DNA of 64,000 nt, from assembly GCF_014290175.1 (NCBI RefSeq), contig NZ_JACOOR010000001.1, forward strand, positions 481,271 through 545,270, written 5' to 3'. The stretch is from Anaerosacchariphilus hominis (GTDB lineage: Bacteria; Bacillota; Clostridia; Lachnospirales; Lachnospiraceae). Position 1 is the stretch's first letter. Every line of letters begins with the position of its first letter. The notes under the pieces are model-generated. The model saw nothing but the letters and a program-made list of their open reading frames with translations. It had not been told where the DNA came from and searched no databases. This document shows positions 10,901 to 16,867 of the stretch, piece by piece. The translations under genes and the position numbers were made by a program.

Positions 10901-11655
10901 ATATCAAAGGGCGATAAAACCAGACTGAACAGCTGGGCAGAATCGCTGCTTTTATAGAATGCGATCTCGTAGCTTACGTCCAGGGCGCTGCCCGCATTGG
11001 AGGACCAGTTCAGGGACAGCTTCTCGCTGTTCAGAAGACTGATGGTCATGATCCGCAGCCGGACCGGATCCAGGTTCACCACATTCACCGTATCCTCCAC
11101 AGAATAGTATCCCAGAAGCCGCTCTTTCCTGCTGTCGTAGCTCCGCTCCCGCATGGTCAGACAATGATCTGTGTCGGAGGCCTCATAAGTCAGGCCCTTA
11201 CACCTGGTTCCGTAGAACGCCGAATAGACCTGGCCGGACTCCACATCGATCTCGATGGCAATGGCTCCGTTCAGGGTCTCCTTATCATAGGCTGAATCAT
11301 CCAGCAGCTCCAGTACCGGATTTTTCTCTGCGCTTTCTGTTCCGTATGTGTTCGCGTCCATAGTAATGGCATAGATCCGGTTGTTCCGCTCCGGATCGTT
11401 AAAGACGCCGTCCGCCGGGATACCCTCGGCCTCCACTTTCTTTTTAAACGCGTCCCATTGCCCCGAGGAGCGGTACCAGGTCAGTCTGGATTCTGCCGCC
11501 AGATAAACCGTCCTCGCATTTGATTCGTTCTTCCGGAACTCCGCCATTCTCCAGTAGCGTAGAAACAGTGGAGTGGCTATGGCTGCGATGATCGCCATAA
11601 TGACCAGAACCACCATCAGTTCCGTCAGAGTAAACCCTTTTTTTCTGTCTTTCAT
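1921..11655 (-). CDS. Giant prepilin-type protein with GLUG-like repeats
   Basis: A single frame of 3,244 residues. Residues 1-35 are a textbook class III prepilin leader and pilin helix: MKDRKKG followed by FTLTELMVVLVIMAIIAAIA, with peptidase cleavage expected after Gly7 and Glu5 of the mature form present. Residues of about 36-430 are pilin-like and linker sequence. Residues of about 580-2070 contain about 39 imperfect units of roughly 38 residues, each centred on a motif such as YVGGIVGYN, YAGGIAGYN or GIGGIVGLN. This is the GLUG-type pattern expected to fold as a beta-solenoid. Residues of about 2270-3244 look like tandem Ig or fibronectin-type beta modules. A ribosome binding site (AGGTGAT) precedes the ATG. 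Ordinary pilins are 130-200 residues, so this is a pilin-anchored surface fibre or adhesin. Ligand binding is inference. Confidence 0.85.
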   Translation of the reverse strand: MKDRKKGFTLTELMVVLVIMAIIAAIATPLFLRYWRMAEFRKNESNARTVYLAAESRLTWYRSSGQWDAFKKKVEAEGIPADGVFNDPERNNRIYAITMDANTYGTESAEKNPVLELLDDSAYDKETLNGAIAIEIDVESGQVYSAFYGTRCKGLTYEASDTDHCLTMRERSYDSRKERLLGYYSVEDTVNVVNLDPVRLRIMTISLLNSEKLSLNWSSNAGSALDVSYEIAFYKSSDSAQLFSLVLSPFDMRSDGWDGKSGGSSELASLELKAADGTGRGSWSFPVTCTEGKYSLVLDAMMSAKLCAALEAGGEDLARTSSTSILRLAGVASALQNEQNIYATVKAIPYAGTGTVHTDMEYRDSEPVTSNTANTLYGDKTSGTAVQISAFRHLSNIRYRSGSQADTYTLTAKNMDWASVGTGLYDLTSVGGGIQLPAWCDNGNAVNDFPTVPELQKNAKLTGNGDKTLVSNLKLGRKSVLNDAEADAFQAGGAVKAAYLGLFGQIYGSVENVTLKDPTLELITDKENSYTGLKGIGILSGYSRGKLTGITVDAKKTETITADAGNKGTVYVDLGDSGSRAAVGGITGVIADRTAAGSGFSGLNGVIFQDLTMDGTMRVELPADKGSLSDEKAQKKINYGIGGIAGFVWLNNSVAEKSRLEDCANHADISGSVFTGGIVGRLMGTIGNGTTGSYQDRADVLDCSNDGLILSTEDAAADALTGHYFGGIVGYGYESVIHGATAASGRDSSFSYDESKKFLLKGSYVGGIIGYGDATVINNCSTRRRGYVLGAKYVGGIAGGLGSDIAESIRADENVSVTTNASYIIGLSYVGGITGRNDSGVVLKNCVNNGVAACYEKYAGGIVGYNENGAEIQDCTSYLSDYDSSVFNMIVKKWKATGDYAGGIAGYNNGSIRFSKDSEAITVKSVSSIVVGGDYVGGIAGFNDVKGTLDVHYTLIGGQIYAYGNGAGGIFGLNASESVLEQELTVKPKSVEGNYCVGGLIGANIVDLSKDRIMDKFRSDNSLGSITGRAFVGGIIGYQRTYTAAQLNGKAVETLMPNLQDGTHVPKETLRSANGYCLTIKGKDDAAVNNIPIAAGWYAGGVVGYCERDSYLILKNCKNTGNLSLASGVGEGDGVSLGDFVTSSEVGRSLSADAGKTRVHFVGGIIGVNLENQIIDHCTNTGNMSGSVGIGGIVGLNAGYIYDCTLSGNFGSASLSYLGGITALNIHSADGTRTYEGKTYTTGTVENCSTAKGRTISGNSDVGGIVGWNLDGGILKDNTSAANVTGRGDYVGGFAGRNRGLLQLKAAEAASDSKTVQSSQGQGIGGIVGINEASGAIRVTGTADANGELVVIGKGVTVTGRKNAGGIAGINLGTLGDSSGPALTSSAKLVRASKGMAGGVVGATSGNLINVVNRSELVTADEGTAGGITAVNTTGKTVSSCKNYGPVRSSNGYAGGIVADNKGTVADCTVAGTGSGANVTRTEIYSRGVDSIGAICALNSGTVKNSVPGSAVVLRGSAAIYGGVVGTNTGTVTDTTMAQMPEINSTSGNVTAGGAVGQNEGTVNHVKTEGISFADFQNYRYLGGIVGTNGLTKGGENGALVQNCVFSGTIREKSGAAGNSYGGIAGINGGRLESNSVGKLTLDVQGVYTATSTSTTAEKESLSSYAGGITGKNEQYGIIRSCTLENRADSSLTAAYGMLGGVTGFNKGAIELSGSSVTPDVMTDDVLNQSKTARERLSLLDQKARAQGLYGDQNEDWVNWTNNAQVENLTYHKSNKKVSADRMNIRMTTNGNLGGIAAYNATTGSLQKCVSGNWFLVNKSNTLGVGTGGIIGMNESEKNLGYLVNGAFVGRQLTNADTNRFAGGIIGNQNNTTTGGWTISYSVNYGTVYCYRTHYSGGIMGQWTGTGGTIENCRNYGTLQTSHQAAWVGASGGIVAQLYHAYKDNEYNIIGCGNYGSIYKKKASSDDSGANDSAGILGNITNYEMAAGKTGDPYTVQILDCFNGPGVEIYSSSMASGIFGFLSCDNVAGKANNVAVPQIRRSTETTTIRIERCRNFAHVLKGNNYYGGIFGDRYGGWSDHTIVKDNVSVNPTKDYHKENGDGRYPTYARGIGNQGGVGDIPAEDRKNNYYVDYDWGYSDVVISEDAPSGSSSAGNGYYEQDIQGKYTHNLFFMKDQTKGVRTFLASIVPRNSNGMTTVYGNSDYIDKYGNIRDGSGNKKGEVLYYVDAKTYSRSDLSSLITADPENPVFVNARTGYYRLEGIVDNKILAPASATAKVEDGKVTMDITPAALPGSTSGEQSDPFLYRVRVTADGQSKIYNLYTENGSFELPAEASGEVTTIEVQAVSMYEEVGESDWITAKTYEISEILPEPEVRVELVPNGDAGSSGRYHAYRFKLENLEEYNRQQNGAYLYADWQVIIKVNGKTITLNRNTPEADTTMESDGGYVFQMTAQASDPKGKLTASGTISTPVALPWYRPAMTLSYMDEYNPVLTKNITVTGTTQEDMTITVELDATGQKGVDTPPVYRIEILGDWTDQDGNQTTDAVLASRNLLTVSAGKATATFTNLPEYISRAENMRVRIWYAMSGLGPVYAYTEDVPEAEANVKELTDVITETQDDGSEAETETWKYLSSTTLKNTGNYFSWNGQGQYFCTSDQLWTWLDAPELEGVNQTLEPQYGENGELKYTFRWMGSAAADYQVSLAGIDGDGREVVISSTQTISGNSWTVDGADWNYTQVRLKVTQVGGTTGTGTLRIGRASTGTYKVKPRLESPAQPGVQIVNENELIYKLSWLPITSEEGCTGYQLYIRTRDTDGNLSAAALLGTEAGIGEKTEAGTYEVTRNLEDYAGQTVVIYLVAKADVNGDYLDSLSGITNEVEISNRLKAPNIDWAKSWEYTRDNPTRAEDFRNTDDGANGLEITATAQDDTSMPPGGSAYLLRAHIYNSEAEAANPDATPLAIYPASYEADGTPVQMEQTADPKVYDYALADLPLKYAGKWIVFYARISSGGGNVSSAWSQAGTPFRLPYVKLDTPELNGQSTQTTEVSVNITDKPGLPDTVETWNTERNVLKWTGVDSADLYRLALKGFNTDLAGDYRIQETEEVAEDGTAQQTIVVLHRMVETDDDGNETETWIELEKKAADDGSLHFTLTGYETTVTGSYTSTNGTGNYSMDLSAELTAVRDADTESWSYELKLPDAVRVTAKDGSAVEAVRLTKKVTLQADVRDNLEEPLSEAYVESEQAEISFQQE

Positions 11656-11968
11656 ATATTTATCACCTGTGACTCGGATGTTTTCTTCCCCTCAGTTGCT
11701 TTTTCCGTCATTTTTCTGCTAATAATGCCAGAATAGCATACAGAATAATATTTACACATTTTTTTGAAAATTGCAATATTTTCTATACCGGAAATCTTTC
11801 CTCTTTGATTTTGGTGATTTTTGTTTTTTTGAAATTATACATTAATTTTTTCGGTTCTTAATTTCTATTTCCGAAATAATTTCTCGCATTCCAGAGGTAT
11901 CTATGATAAAATAAAAATAATTGCGGCACACGGTTGCCGTCATTTTATTTGTGAGGAGATTTTGTGTT
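11656..11968. promoter_or_regulatory. Divergent intergenic region between giant pilin and alsT
   Basis: 313 bases of AT-rich sequence with no supported gene. On the minus strand TTAAGA (11861-11856) and TATAAT (11839-11834), spaced 16, form a plausible promoter for the pilin operon, leaving a leader of about 170 bases. On the plus strand a TATGAT-like -10 lies near 11901-11906 without a convincing -35. The alsT ribosome binding site GAGGAG is at 11953-11958. No clear hairpin or riboswitch was recognised. Confidence 0.45.
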
Positions 11969-13348
11969 ATGCTGCAAACCATCGAACGTATTAACAGCGC
12001 TGTGAACGGCTTTGTCTGGGGTATCCCGGCCATGGTCTGTATCATCGGCGTCGGTCTGTATCTGAGCTTCCGTACCCGTTTTATTCAGTTCCGGAAGTTC
12101 GGCTATACCTTTAAGGTTACCCTGGGTAAGCTTTTCCATAAAAAAGGAGCCTCCGACGGCGCGGTTACTCCTTTCCAGGCGGTCTGTACGGCCCTGGCCT
12201 CCACCGTGGGCACAGGCAATATCGCAGGTGTGGCCGGAGCCATCGCCCTGGGCGGCCCGGGTGCTGTTTTCTGGATGTGGTGCTCCGCCCTGCTGGGTAT
12301 GTGTACCAAGTTTTCCGAGGTGACCCTGGCGGTTCATTTCCGGGAGAAGAATGAGAAAGGCGACTGGGTCGGCGGTCCCATGTACTATATTAAAAATGGT
12401 CTGGGCCCCAGGTTCAAGTGGCTGGCCTGCATCTACGCGATCCTGGGCGTGCTGACCGTCTTCGGTACCGGCAACGCCACTCAGGTCAATACGATTACTA
12501 CTGCCATCGACACAGCGGTGCTCAGTTATGTTTCCGCTTCGGATGGATTTATTCAGACCATGAATCTGATCATCGGTATCGTCATCGCAGTCCTGGTGGC
12601 AATGATTCTGCTGGGCGGTATCAAACGCATCGGTCAGGTAACCGAGCGGCTGGTTCCCTTTATGGCCCTGTTCTATATTATTCTGGCCATGGGCGTTATC
12701 AGCCTGAATATCCGGCATGTACCTGCGGTCCTTGCTTCGATTTTTGAGGGTGCCTTTACTCCCTCCGCCGTCACTGGCGGCGCGGTGGGTACGTTCTTCC
12801 TGAGTATGAAGAACGGTGTGTCACGCGGTATCTTCTCCAATGAGGCCGGCCTCGGTACCGGTTCCATTGCCCATGCGGCGGCGGACACCAGCGTGGCTGT
12901 GGATCAGGGGTACTTCGGTATCTTTGAGGTATTCATGGACACGATTCTCATCTGTACTATGACGGCTCTGGTTATTCTCTGCAGCGGCGTGCCCATCGGC
13001 TTCGGCGCGGCGGCAGGCGCGGAGCTGACCATCAGCGGTTTTACCTCCACTTATGGAAGCTGGGTATCCATCTTTACCGCGGTGGCTCTGTGCTGCTTTG
13101 CTCTCTCTACCATCATCGGATGGGGACTGTATGGCACCCGCTGTATTGAATTCCTGTTTGGCTCCAAAGTAAATAAGCCTTTTATGGTGGTTTATTCAGC
13201 TGTGGCGATTCTGGGCGCTACGGTGGACCTGGGTCTGCTGTGGGGTGTGGCGGATACCTTTAACGGGTTGATGTCTATCCCGAACCTGATTGCCCTGTTC
13301 CTGCTCGGCGGCACCATGGTAAAGCTGGTGCGGACGCATACGGTGTAA
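11969..13348 (+). CDS. alsT: Sodium:alanine symporter (AGCS family)
   Basis: 459 residues from the ATG at 11969, chosen because GAGGAG lies about ten bases upstream; the in-frame ATG at 11921 lacks a ribosome binding site. The protein is highly hydrophobic, about 11 membrane helices. Family hallmarks include TVGTGNIAGVAGAIALGGPG (residues of about 75-95) with FWMW after it, and EKGDWVGGPMYYI. The AGCS family imports small neutral amino acids, mainly alanine and glycine, driven by sodium. The length matches the family (440-490). It stands alone, diverges from the pilin operon and is followed at once by a terminator. Substrate is inferred from family. Confidence 0.9.
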   Translation: MLQTIERINSAVNGFVWGIPAMVCIIGVGLYLSFRTRFIQFRKFGYTFKVTLGKLFHKKGASDGAVTPFQAVCTALASTVGTGNIAGVAGAIALGGPGAVFWMWCSALLGMCTKFSEVTLAVHFREKNEKGDWVGGPMYYIKNGLGPRFKWLACIYAILGVLTVFGTGNATQVNTITTAIDTAVLSYVSASDGFIQTMNLIIGIVIAVLVAMILLGGIKRIGQVTERLVPFMALFYIILAMGVISLNIRHVPAVLASIFEGAFTPSAVTGGAVGTFFLSMKNGVSRGIFSNEAGLGTGSIAHAAADTSVAVDQGYFGIFEVFMDTILICTMTALVILCSGVPIGFGAAAGAELTISGFTSTYGSWVSIFTAVALCCFALSTIIGWGLYGTRCIEFLFGSKVNKPFMVVYSAVAILGATVDLGLLWGVADTFNGLMSIPNLIALFLLGGTMVKLVRTHTV

Positions 13349-13363
13349 ATCGCAAAACGTACG

Positions 13364-13386
13364 GCCCCGGGTTTCCGGGGCTGTTT
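13364..13386 (+). terminator. Rho-independent terminator after alsT
   Basis: A GC stem GCCCCGG/CCGGGGC with loop GTTT, followed by TGTTTT, begins 16 bases after the alsT stop. The T tract is short. It lies between alsT and the convergent larC2 gene. Confidence 0.7.
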
Positions 13387-13399
13387 TGATGGCTCTTTC

Positions 13400-14218
13400 C
13401 TAAGCGAATCCGTCTGATACTTTCTCGGCTTCCGTTTTCGCCTCCTCATAGACTTCCCGATAGGATCGCCCCGTTTCCCGGGCGATCTTTTTTATATCTT
13501 CGTATTCGGGGTAACGTTTTTCGGTGGCGCCGTCTGGAAGCTGGCAGGCTTTGATGCGGACGGTGCCGTCGGGGAGCTCTACTTCAAAAAAGCGCCGCTT
13601 CAGGGCCTCCCGCTCCACCCGGTAGCGGCGGATGCCGATGGTGGTGGTCTCCCGGAAGAGGATTTCATCGATAGCGCGGATCCGATCCTCGGTGCAGAGA
13701 ACAGACAGCTTATAGGCAGGGCGGTTTTTCTTCATGAAGATGGGGGTAAAAAAAGCGTCCCGGGCTCCGGCGTCAAAGAGAAGCTCAAGGGTGTAGCCCA
13801 TGATCTCGCCGGAGCAATCGTCAATGTTGCTCTCCAGCATCCAGAGGTCGCTGCCCTGTTCCTCTTCAATGAGCATGGCCCGGAGAGTTCTGATGGCGCG
13901 GGTGCCGTTTGATAGGTTCACATAGCTTTTTCCCAAGCCGACCTTTTTCACGATAAACCGCTCCGGCCGCTCTCCGCAGGAGCGGGCTGCGATTGCCAGA
14001 CCTGCGGCGTCAGTAGGACCTTTATCGGACCAAACTGGAGAAGCTGTGATTTTTTCTATCTGTAATGTTTCCATGAGGCTGTCTATCTGTGTAAGAATCT
14101 CTCCCTGCATGGATCCTTCTTCTGCTTCCACGCCGCCCGCCAGCTCTTTCAGCGCCTCCAGCACCATTTTCCCGGTGATTCCCTCGTAGCATTCCAGATA
14201 TAATGTATTCTTACTCAT
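13400..14218 (-). CDS. larC: LarC C-terminal part (nickel insertion protein) with residual N-terminus
   Basis: 272 residues from the ATG at 14218, which has GGAGAGGAGATC upstream and overlaps the lysR stop by 8 bases. The C-terminal about 170 residues match the LarC2 half of the CTP-dependent nickel-insertion enzyme that completes the nickel-pincer cofactor: MLESNIDDCSGEIMGYTLE, then FFTPIFMKKNRPAYKLSVL and TTTIGIRRYRVER. The first about 30 residues (NTLYLECYEGITGKM) are a degenerate copy of the LarC N-terminus, and residues of about 92-120 repeat the join region (RTLRAMLIEEE) also seen at the end of LarC1. It looks like a full-length larC that lost its middle. LarC1 is encoded at 16868-17731, so the two proteins probably act together. 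Confidence 0.85.
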   Translation of the reverse strand: MSKNTLYLECYEGITGKMVLEALKELAGGVEAEEGSMQGEILTQIDSLMETLQIEKITASPVWSDKGPTDAAGLAIAARSCGERPERFIVKKVGLGKSYVNLSNGTRAIRTLRAMLIEEEQGSDLWMLESNIDDCSGEIMGYTLELLFDAGARDAFFTPIFMKKNRPAYKLSVLCTEDRIRAIDEILFRETTTIGIRRYRVEREALKRRFFEVELPDGTVRIKACQLPDGATEKRYPEYEDIKKIARETGRSYREVYEEAKTEAEKVSDGFA

Positions 14219-15101
14219 GGCCGATCTCCTCTCCGTATTGTTTACATAACTCAATAAAAGTGTTCATATTACCGGTCAGGTATTTGCTTCTGTGATATAC
14301 GATATTCAGATTCCGTTCCAATGGCTCTGTCAACTGCAACTGCAGGACACGTCCTTCCTGAATATCCTTTTTTACCAGCAGATAAGGAAGCACTGCCACG
14401 CCGATTCGTCTGGCCACCGCGCTGACGATGGCCCGGGTACTGGCACTCTCCATCATAGGATGTACGTTCAGCTGCTTCATTTCAAAACAGCCGTCCAAAA
14501 TTTCCCGGCCTGCGCTTCCTCTCTCACGCATCAAAAACGGATATTCCGCCAACTGTTCCAGGCTTACGGATTTTTCAAATTCCAGCGGATGACCCGGAGG
14601 AATGATTGCACAAAGGTTATCCCGCATAAATGGAACTGTGCAGAGATCACGATGGGGAATCTGATTCTCGATCAATCCGATATCGACACCATTCTCCAGT
14701 ACCTTCTGCTGAATTACATCAGATTTATTAATTGCGACTTCTATTCGCACCTCTGGCGCCTGTACACGAAGCTGCTGAAGCAAATCCGGAAGAATCTGTG
14801 TTCCGATGGTAATACTGGCTCCGATCCGTACGTTCCCGACAGCGTCCCAGTTTTTGACGCGCTGCTCCATTTCGTCAAACAAAGAAACGATATGCAGCGC
14901 ATAGCCGAAGAACTCCTTTCCGCCTTCCGTCGGCAGAATCCTGCGTCCCATGCGCTCAAACAACCGGATTCCATAGTATTCTTCCAGCTCCTTAATGGCC
15001 AGACTTACAGACGGCTGCGCCAGGTGAAGCTCTTCCGCTGCCCTGGTCACATTACAATGCCTGTAGACTGCTACATAAATTTTCATATGTCTCAGTGTCA
15101 T
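14211..15101 (-). CDS. LysR-family transcriptional regulator
   Basis: 296 residues with an N-terminal winged helix-turn-helix typical of LysR (MTLRHMKIYVAVYRHCNVTRAAEELHLAQPSVS region, residues 1-60) and a periplasmic-binding-like effector domain (about 90-290). It is divergent from the chrA-like operon with a 153-base AT-rich gap, the usual arrangement for a LysR protein controlling its neighbour, and its 3' end overlaps larC2 by 8 bases. It may therefore control the ChrA pair, larC2, or both. The effector is unknown. The ribosome binding site before its ATG is weak. Confidence 0.88.
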   Translation of the reverse strand: MTLRHMKIYVAVYRHCNVTRAAEELHLAQPSVSLAIKELEEYYGIRLFERMGRRILPTEGGKEFFGYALHIVSLFDEMEQRVKNWDAVGNVRIGASITIGTQILPDLLQQLRVQAPEVRIEVAINKSDVIQQKVLENGVDIGLIENQIPHRDLCTVPFMRDNLCAIIPPGHPLEFEKSVSLEQLAEYPFLMRERGSAGREILDGCFEMKQLNVHPMMESASTRAIVSAVARRIGVAVLPYLLVKKDIQEGRVLQLQLTEPLERNLNIVYHRSKYLTGNMNTFIELCKQYGEEIGHE

Positions 15102-15160
15102 CCTGATTCCCTTATTTCCTTTATAATATTTTTATTATGATAATTATAAAATAATACTAT

Positions 15161-15189
15161 TTTACATATGCGTCAACATTTCATATACT
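15161..15189 (+). promoter_or_regulatory. Promoter of the chrA-like operon
   Basis: TTTACA (15161-15166), a 17-base spacer and TATACT (15184-15189) give a good sigma-A promoter about 65 bases before the first chrA-like start. An interrupted palindrome, ATAAT-N6-ATTAT (15123-15138), lies upstream and could be a LysR site, although the region is so AT-rich that this carries little weight. Confidence 0.6.
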
Positions 15190-15254
15190 GTTTTTCGGAA
15201 TAAATAACAGGACTTATCATGAAACGATTGGCAGAAATAAGGGAGGAAAACTGC

Positions 15255-15824
15255 ATGCCCGAGAAAAAAAATATTTTACTGAAACTATTTATCTCGACCC
15301 TATATCTCAGTGCCTTTACCTTCGGCGGCGGATATGTAATTGTGACACTTATGAAGAAAAAATTTGTGGACGGCTATCATTGGATTGAAGAGGATGAAAT
15401 GCTTGACCTGGTAGCAATTGCCCAGTCCTCACCTGGCGCTATTGCAGTCAATGGCGCAATTGTGATAGGATATAAGCTGGCTGGCCTGGCCGGAGCCTTG
15501 GTTTCTATTCTGGGAACTATTCTTCCGCCTTTTGTGATTTTATCTGTCGTCTCCGCCTTCTATACCACATTCCGCGACAGCTTTCTTGTGAGCCAGATGC
15601 TGGAAGGTATGCAGGCCGGCGTCGGCGCAGTCATTGCCGCTGTTGTATACGAAATGGCCGACGGTGTGCTCCACAGTCACAGTCTTCTCTCCAACTGTGT
15701 TATGCTGGCTGCTTTTCTGGCTTCCTGCATCCTTCAGATCAATGTAATCTACATCATTCTGGCCTGTGGTCTGCTTGGAATTACGAAAGCTTTCTATCGG
15801 AAAAGGAGGACTTCTGCGGCATGA
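15255..15824 (+). CDS. Chromate transporter family half-protein (first of pair)
   Basis: 189 residues from the ATG at 15255, with GGGAGGAAAA upstream. About six hydrophobic helices and the signature FTFGGGYVIV near residue 25, then SSPGAIAVNGA, mark the short-chain ChrA (CHR) family. Short-chain CHR proteins work as pairs of half-transporters, and the second half follows with an ATGA overlap. Despite the family name, these pairs in anaerobic gut bacteria have no shown chromate role; they probably move another oxyanion or anion across the membrane. The operon reads opposite to the surrounding lar genes, which it separates. Confidence 0.85.
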   Translation: MPEKKNILLKLFISTLYLSAFTFGGGYVIVTLMKKKFVDGYHWIEEDEMLDLVAIAQSSPGAIAVNGAIVIGYKLAGLAGALVSILGTILPPFVILSVVSAFYTTFRDSFLVSQMLEGMQAGVGAVIAAVVYEMADGVLHSHSLLSNCVMLAAFLASCILQINVIYIILACGLLGITKAFYRKRRTSAA

Positions 15825-16393
15825 TTTATTTTGAACTTTTTCTTAGCTTCCTGCAAATCGGCGCCTTCAGCTTCGGAGGCGGTTATGCAGCCATGCCGCT
15901 GATTCAGGAACAGGTTGTGACTGGACATCACTGGCTTTCTATGACGGAATTTACGGATCTCATCACACTTTCCCAGATGACCCCCGGACCTATCGCTATT
16001 AATTCCGCCACGTTTGTGGGGCTGAAAATTGCCGGAATTCCAGGGGCGATTGTCGCAACTATGGGATGTATCCTGCCATCTTGTATCATTGTGACCCTCA
16101 TTGCGTTCTTGTATCTCCGGTACCGGAATCTCTCTGCACTGCAGAGTGTTCTCGATACCCTGCGTCCTGCAGTTGTAGCCCTGGTGGCCTCGGCAGGCAT
16201 CTCCATCCTGATTACTGCATTCTGGGGGAGCTCCGCTGCGATTGTCTTTACCAATACCCGCTGGAGTTTGGTGCTCATTTTTCTCATTTGCATAGTGCTC
16301 CTGCAAAAATGCAAAATGAATCCTATCGTGGTTATGATCCTGGCCGGTATTATGAAAACAGGTCTCTCATTTATACAAGGAGTATTCGTATGA
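15821..16393 (+). CDS. Chromate transporter family half-protein (second of pair)
   Basis: 190 residues. Signature FSFGGGYAAMPLI near residue 16 and TLSQMTPGPIAINSATFVG mark the second CHR half, with about six hydrophobic segments. The start overlaps the previous stop (ATGA) and has AAAGGAGGA upstream, so expression is coupled. It likely forms a heterodimer with the preceding protein. The substrate is unknown. Its stop overlaps the start of the next gene, so all three plus-strand genes form one operon. Confidence 0.87.
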   Translation: MIYFELFLSFLQIGAFSFGGGYAAMPLIQEQVVTGHHWLSMTEFTDLITLSQMTPGPIAINSATFVGLKIAGIPGAIVATMGCILPSCIIVTLIAFLYLRYRNLSALQSVLDTLRPAVVALVASAGISILITAFWGSSAAIVFTNTRWSLVLIFLICIVLLQKCKMNPIVVMILAGIMKTGLSFIQGVFV

Positions 16394-16866
16394 AAATCAT
16401 TGCAAAATATTATATAAACAACTATAAACTTTACACGGAGGATATGAAGCTTGTGGGACAAATCCGAAAAAATCTGACCCACGCCAAACAGCTTTCCGTT
16501 TTAAATGCTTCCGGAGAGTTCTTTGTCCAGATCGAGCAGAAAAATGATCACATTTTTCTGAACTATAACGACGGTTCTGTCGAAGATACACAGCTGCAAT
16601 ACCAGCAGTGTACCTCGCTTTTGCAGCCGCCCATGGCCTGTGCGCTGACACTAGATACAAAATGGGGAGACCTGAGTATAACCCAGACTCCCCACCGCGA
16701 ATTCGAAGTATCACTGGAGCATCAGGAAATCGCTTTTCTCACCCGGATGACCGGAATCACAAAGGAGATCCATGTACTGGATGACACCATTCCCACGGAA
16801 TTTTTCAGTGTCATTTTTACACTGGCTTTTCTGATGCTTCACGACGATGATATTGAAATCGTATAA
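16390..16866 (+). CDS. Unrecognised small soluble protein, possibly tubby/LURP-one-like
   Basis: 158 residues from the ATG at 16390, which has ACAAGGAG upstream and overlaps the chrA stop in an ATGA arrangement. There is no signal peptide. The N-terminus (MKIIAKYYINNYKLYTEDMK) and alternating beta-like pattern, with a hydrophobic C-terminal helix (FFSVIFTLAFLMLHDDD), loosely recall the tubby C-terminal or LURP-one barrel. I could not confirm this by reading, so the function is not assigned. It is the third gene of the ChrA cassette and ends one base before the convergent larC1 gene ends. Confidence 0.7.
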   Translation: MKIIAKYYINNYKLYTEDMKLVGQIRKNLTHAKQLSVLNASGEFFVQIEQKNDHIFLNYNDGSVEDTQLQYQQCTSLLQPPMACALTLDTKWGDLSITQTPHREFEVSLEHQEIAFLTRMTGITKEIHVLDDTIPTEFFSVIFTLAFLMLHDDDIEIV

Positions 16867-16867
16867 T

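Noticed and set aside
1921-11655. Regularly spaced near-repeats that could suggest a CRISPR or tandem DNA array
   Set aside because: The units are imperfect at DNA level, lie in one open frame and encode a solenoid protein.
15255-16393. Chromate resistance
   Set aside because: The family name comes from a few studied members; nothing here points to chromate, so I call only the family.
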